NCBI GenBank assembly: GCA_026389735.1
Contig: JAPLHH010000163.1
Span: 1 to 18,211 of the forward strand
Direction: 5' to 3'
DNA length: 18,211 bases
Source of the DNA: Chloroflexota bacterium
GTDB taxonomy: Bacteria > Chloroflexota > Dehalococcoidia > GIF9 > UBA5620
Shown: positions 15,123 through 18,211 of the stretch, piece by piece
Numbering within the stretch: the stretch's first letter is position 1
Layout: the number at the start of each line of letters is the position of its first letter
Notes under the pieces: model-generated
The model's database searches: none
What the model was told of the DNA's origin: nothing
The model's input: only the letters and a program-made list of their open reading frames with translations
Translations under genes and position numbers: made by a program

Positions 15123-16814
15123 TTAAGGCTTCACCTTCTCTGGCTTTGGCATTTCAATAGCCTGAACCAGAGCTGCTCCTGGTGGGACTATGGGGAAAAC
15201 ATTCTCCTCAGGCTCAACAACAAAGTCGATTAAGAACGGGCCTTCATGATCCATCGCTTTTTCTATAGCCGAGACCACCAGTTTTTTATCCGTCACTCGC
15301 AGTGCCGGGATGCAATAAGCTTCGGCAATCTTAGTAAAATCTGGGCCAGAAAGTAGCGTGTGAACATAGCGGCGCTCATAGAACAGTTGTTGCCATTGCC
15401 TTACCATCCCTAGACAACCATTGTTGATGATAGCTATCTTGACGGCGATGTTTTCCTGGGCTATCGTGGCTAATTCCTGTATGGTCATCTGAAAGCCACC
15501 ATCACCAGCAATGCACCAAACCGTCTCATCAGGCCGCCCGACTTTGGCACCGATAGCCCCGGGAAGCTCAAAACCCATAGTGCCTAAACCACCTGAGGAA
15601 ATTAAGCTGTTTGGTTTATCATAGAAGAAGAACTGAGCCGACCACATCTGATTTTGACCAACACCTGTGACTACAATAGCATCACCTTGAGTAACCTCGT
15701 AAATCTGGCGAATAACGTACTGAGGTAAAAGAGCTTCACTCTCCCTTATTAACAACGCCGGATGTTCATCTCGCCACTTATCCACCTGATTAAACCAGTC
15801 CAGATGTTCACGCGGCACGATTTGTTGGTTCAGCGCCTCGAGGACATTCTTAACATCACCAACAATTGGCACATCAACTCGCACGTTTTTACCTATCTCA
15901 GCAGGGTCAATATCTATGTGAACAATGCGAGCCTGCGGTGCAAAAGAGCTGACCACCCCGGTAGCCCGGTCATCAAACCTCATCCCAATAGCCACAATGA
16001 TATCAGCGTTGTGAACCGCCCTGTTGGCATAGGCCATGCCATGCATCCCTAACCACCCAAAGCTTAATACATGAGTCTCAGGAAAACAGCCAATGCCCAG
16101 GAGAGTCGTAATCACCGGTATCTGTGCCTTCTCTGCCAGCTCCCTGAGTTCAGCAAAAGCCTTTGAGATTATCACCCCTCTACCAGCAATAATGACGGGC
16201 CGCTCAGCGGCATTTATCGTTTCAGCGGCTCTTTTAATCTGCACTGGATGTCCAAAGAGCGTCGGTTTATAGCCGGGTAGATTAACTTTGTCCGGATAAA
16301 CAAATTCTGCCTCCTGCTGGAAAACATCGCGTGGTATATCAATAAGAACCGGACCTGGTCTGCCAGTTTGGGCAATATAAAAAGCCTCTTTAACAACCTT
16401 AGCAAGGTCTTTAGCATCGAGCACAAGATAGTTGTGCTTGGTAATAGGAAGAGTAATACCAGTGATATCTATTTCCTGGAAAGCATCTTTACCGATGAAA
16501 GGCCTGGCTACCTGACCGGTAATAGCCACCACAGGAGACGAATCCAAGCAAGCGTTGGCAATCCCAGTTACCAAATTAGTGGCTCCTGGCCCTGAGGTTG
16601 CCAGACATACTCCTGCTTTCCCCGTAGCTCGAGCATAGCCATCAGCTGCATGAGCCGCACCTTGCTCGTGACGAACTAGAATATGCCTAATTTTTGGATA
16701 TTGCGGCAAAGTATCATACAACGGCAACACAGCTCCACCGGGAAAGCCAAAAATGACTTCAACACCTTCCCTACATAGACTCTCACATAAAATCTGGGCA
16801 CCCGTCTTTTTCAT
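15123..16814 (-). CDS. ilvB: Acetolactate synthase large (catalytic) subunit
   Basis: A 563-aa thiamine diphosphate and FAD enzyme joining pyruvate with pyruvate or 2-ketobutyrate, first common step to valine, leucine and isoleucine. Signatures are GFPGGAVLPLYD, the catalytic Glu50 in VRHEQGAAHAADGYAR, TSGPGATNLVTGIANA, GKDAFQEIDITG, GRPGPVLIDIPRDV and the FAD-region GMHGMAYANRAVHNADI. The C-terminal diphosphate-binding motif is GDGGFQMTIQELATIAQENI followed by INNGCLGMVRQWQ. Length is normal (about 560-600 aa). ATG 16814 has AGGAGA 4 bases upstream and starts 9 bases after the ilvD stop. It is coupled to the next gene ilvN, its regulatory partner. Confidence 0.96.
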   Translation of the reverse strand: MKKTGAQILCESLCREGVEVIFGFPGGAVLPLYDTLPQYPKIRHILVRHEQGAAHAADGYARATGKAGVCLATSGPGATNLVTGIANACLDSSPVVAITGQVARPFIGKDAFQEIDITGITLPITKHNYLVLDAKDLAKVVKEAFYIAQTGRPGPVLIDIPRDVFQQEAEFVYPDKVNLPGYKPTLFGHPVQIKRAAETINAAERPVIIAGRGVIISKAFAELRELAEKAQIPVITTLLGIGCFPETHVLSFGWLGMHGMAYANRAVHNADIIVAIGMRFDDRATGVVSSFAPQARIVHIDIDPAEIGKNVRVDVPIVGDVKNVLEALNQQIVPREHLDWFNQVDKWRDEHPALLIRESEALLPQYVIRQIYEVTQGDAIVVTGVGQNQMWSAQFFFYDKPNSLISSGGLGTMGFELPGAIGAKVGRPDETVWCIAGDGGFQMTIQELATIAQENIAVKIAIINNGCLGMVRQWQQLFYERRYVHTLLSGPDFTKIAEAYCIPALRVTDKKLVVSAIEKAMDHEGPFLIDFVVEPEENVFPIVPPGAALVQAIEMPKPEKVKP

Positions 16815-16823
16815 AAATGTCTC

Positions 16824-16993
16824 CTATTTAGCAAATACAGCTCCGCTACTAGCTGAGCCAACGCTCTCGATATACCTTCTTAGATAACCAGTCTTTATCT
16901 TAGATTTGTAATCGGGCAGTTTGGACAGCCGTTTCTTTATCTCTGTGTCGCTCACCTTCAACTCCAGCTTACATTCTGGAATATTTATGCTTA
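16824..16993 (-). pseudogene. ilvD: Dihydroxy-acid dehydratase, last 55 codons only
   Basis: The final 55 residues begin SINIPECKLELKVSDTEIKK and end KTGYLRRYIESVGSASSGA-VFAK. They are the conserved C-terminus of IlvD, the Fe-S enzyme that converts dihydroxy acids to 2-keto acids in the same pathway. In intact proteins the text before SINIP is a GPIALV-type block with a DGD-like turn. Here it is replaced by a Pro/Ala-rich linker of another protein, in frame. The remainder of the gene, about 500 codons including the cluster ligands, is missing. Its position just upstream of ilvB (9 bases) is where ilvD is expected, so it is genuine operon sequence up to about 16992-16997. The junction may be an assembly artefact; if it is real, the gene is dead and IlvD must be encoded elsewhere. 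Confidence 0.85.
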
Positions 16994-18110
16994 CCGGCGC
17001 GGCCGGCTGGGCCTTGCCCTTTGCGGCCTTGGCCGGCGGCGGCGCGGACTTGCTTGGCGCAGGGGCGGCGCCCCCCGGCGACCTCGGGTTGATGACGTAA
17101 ACCCGCCCGTCGCTGCGGCCCTTGGCATCGGTCACCTTCACGCACAGCCGCAGGTCCTCGGCGTCGGCCTTGGCCCTGCCGGAGATCGTGCCCGTGGCGG
17201 CGTCCATCTTGAGGCCCTCGGGCAGGGCCGCGGGCCGGCCTTGCCCGTCCACGCATTCCCACCGGAGCGGCGCCTGCCCGCCGCAGACCTTCGGGGCGAA
17301 CTCAAAAGGACTCCCGGCCTTCAGGGCGGGGGCCTGGTCGTCGTCCTTGAAAATCAGGAGGTGCGGCGGCGTGTCGAGGCCCGCCGCAGGCCCGGCGCTC
17401 GCCTCGTTGGAAATCTCCGACTCCTGCCCGTCGGCCGACACCGCCGCCACCGCGTACCAGTACGTCCGGCCGTTCTGGACGCCCGAGGTGTCCGTGGCCG
17501 AGAGGTTCCCGTGCCGCACCATGTTGTTGGGATAGACGACCGCGTATCGCGTGGCCACCCATCCGCCGTCGGGGAAGCCCGGGCTGCCTTCGGGGATGAT
17601 ACGGGCCTTGCCGACGAAGATGGCGTGGTCGGCGGCGGCGGTGTCGAGGTTGTCGCCCTTGGCGTTGGGGGGCAGGGGCTTGCCGTCCTTATCGACGAGG
17701 CGGTAGATGCGCAGGTCGGCCCCGCTCAGGAACCCGCTGGCCCAGAGGTCGTACCAGGAGGTGCCGGGGCCGTCGATCTCCAGCCAGTTCGGGCCGACGT
17801 TCCTGGCCCGGTGCAGGTTCCGCCAGTAGATGGGCTCGTTGCCGGGATTGCGGACGAAGTTGTTGGCGGCCCACTCGACCGCGCCGCAGCGGCCCCAGGT
17901 GTTGGCGCCGAGGGGCATGACCTTGTCTCGCGGCCGCAGGACGGTGGAGGTGATCGTGAATTCCGCCGGGGCGTTGGGATTGGCCTCGGCTGCGGCCGCC
18001 GCAGGCGCCGGCGCCGCCCCTGCGGGCGCGCCGCTCGCCGCGATTGCCGCAATCGCCGCCGCGCCCCATACAGCGCCCAGGGCGGTTAGCCATCGGCCGC
18101 AGCGGGAACT
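16994..18110 (-). CDS. Secreted FN3/Ig-like protein fragment, high GC, fused to ilvD end
   Basis: A long open frame of about 70% GC, open up to the window end. From about 18101 it reads GRWLTALGAVWGAAAIAAIA, a signal-peptide-like stretch, followed by an Ala/Pro-rich spacer. Then come a region rich in Trp, Asn and Gly (NTWGRCGAVEWAANNFVRNP), an FN3-like strand pattern ending TYWYAVAAVSADGQES, and a putative-Ig-like domain (PLRWECVDGQGRPAALPEGL, then ATGTISG). An Ala/Pro/Lys linker ends at the junction. This architecture is familiar from secreted proteins of Planctomycetes-like genomes; the taxon is an inference. No in-frame ATG, GTG or TTG precedes the signal stretch; the first in-frame ATG (17918) would drop it, and an ATG at 18093 is in another frame. 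The real start is therefore unresolved and may involve a frameshift. Confidence 0.55.
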
Positions 18111-18127
18111 CGCGCGGTGGGCAGTCT

Positions 18128-18203
18128 GGGCCTGTTGTCCAATTATGTAGGCCGGGGCGCGCCCCGGCCTACATGCGCGCGAAGCGAATTCGGCAACAGG
18201 CCC
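18128..18203. repeat. Nested palindrome: 30-bp perfect core with 10-bp outer arms
   Basis: The core at 18145-18174 is a perfect 30-bp palindrome centred between 18159 and 18160, with the GC-rich middle GGCCGGGGCGCGCCCCGGCC and AT-rich ends (ATGTA / TACAT). Outer arms GGGCCTGTTG (18128-18137) and CAACAGGCCC (18194-18203) are also reverse complements. It lies at the 5' edge of the high-GC frame. Similar GTAGG...CCTAC palindromes are common REP-like intergenic elements in GC-rich genomes, by memory. It could instead be a terminator. Confidence 0.7.
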
Positions 18204-18211
18204 GTCTTGCC

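Noticed and set aside
17241..18089. Long plus-strand open frame (282 codons) in the high-GC part
   Set aside because: Antisense to the FN3/Ig-like frame; its composition is the Arg/Gly/Val-rich shadow expected from GC-rich DNA, with no domain.
17689..18093. Minus-strand ORF starting ATG 18093
   Set aside because: Out of frame with the signal-peptide-like stretch and domains; Arg/Gly-rich shadow. It may only mark a frameshift near the true start.
1..18211. CRISPR arrays, tRNA or rRNA genes, transposases
   Set aside because: No regularly spaced direct repeats, cloverleaf-like or rRNA-like segments, or transposase motifs were seen.

Overview
The window shows a bacterial chromosome segment of moderate GC content, dominated by one long minus-strand branched-chain amino acid gene cluster. 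Read 5' to 3' on the minus strand the order is ilvD (last 55 codons only), ilvB, ilvN, ilvC, leuA, an mgtC-like gene and leuC, then about 4.8 kb of unrelated accessory genes, then leuD, leuB and cimA. The gene order, the citramalate synthase and the AT-leaning, SD-rich style suggest an anaerobic Chloroflexota (Dehalococcoidia-like) organism. That assignment is an inference from family memory, not proven.

Region by region: (1) 1-2129, plus strand: the 3' end of rtcB (RNA ligase), overlapping by one base a SagB-type nitroreductase, then a thiolase. A 13-bp hairpin at 2179-2225 separates these from the convergent cimA. (2) 2208-5415, minus strand: leuD-leuB-cimA, tightly packed. (3) 5458-10121, minus strand: the accessory block. 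It holds a DUF3795-type Cys-rich protein, a lipoprotein, a small zinc-ribbon protein, a 51-codon remnant resembling the N-terminus of ThaI-family restriction enzymes, a DUF4145-like protein flanked by related inverted repeats, and a 610-aa DUF2254-like membrane protein with a long helical cytoplasmic part. Two very short, SD-led or stop-coupled ORFs (19 and 29 codons) lie at its edges. (4) 10137-16814, minus strand: leuC (followed by a terminator hairpin), mgtC-like, leuA, ilvC, ilvN and ilvB. (5) 16824-18211: the last 55 codons of ilvD are fused in frame, at about 16992-16997, to roughly 1.2 kb of about 70% GC DNA. This DNA encodes a secreted protein with FN3-like and putative-Ig-like regions and ends in a perfect 30-bp palindrome. 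The abrupt change of base composition and of protein family makes this either an assembly chimera or a real illegitimate recombination; I favour chimera.

How the genes work together: IlvB/IlvN make acetolactate or acetohydroxybutyrate, IlvC reduces and isomerises it, and IlvD dehydrates the product. LeuA starts leucine synthesis from 2-ketoisovalerate. CimA starts isoleucine synthesis from pyruvate and acetyl-CoA through citramalate. LeuC/LeuD and LeuB can serve both branches. IlvC lacks the usual NADPH 2'-phosphate-binding residues and carries a Glu in their place, suggesting NADH use. No tRNA, rRNA, CRISPR array or transposase was seen.
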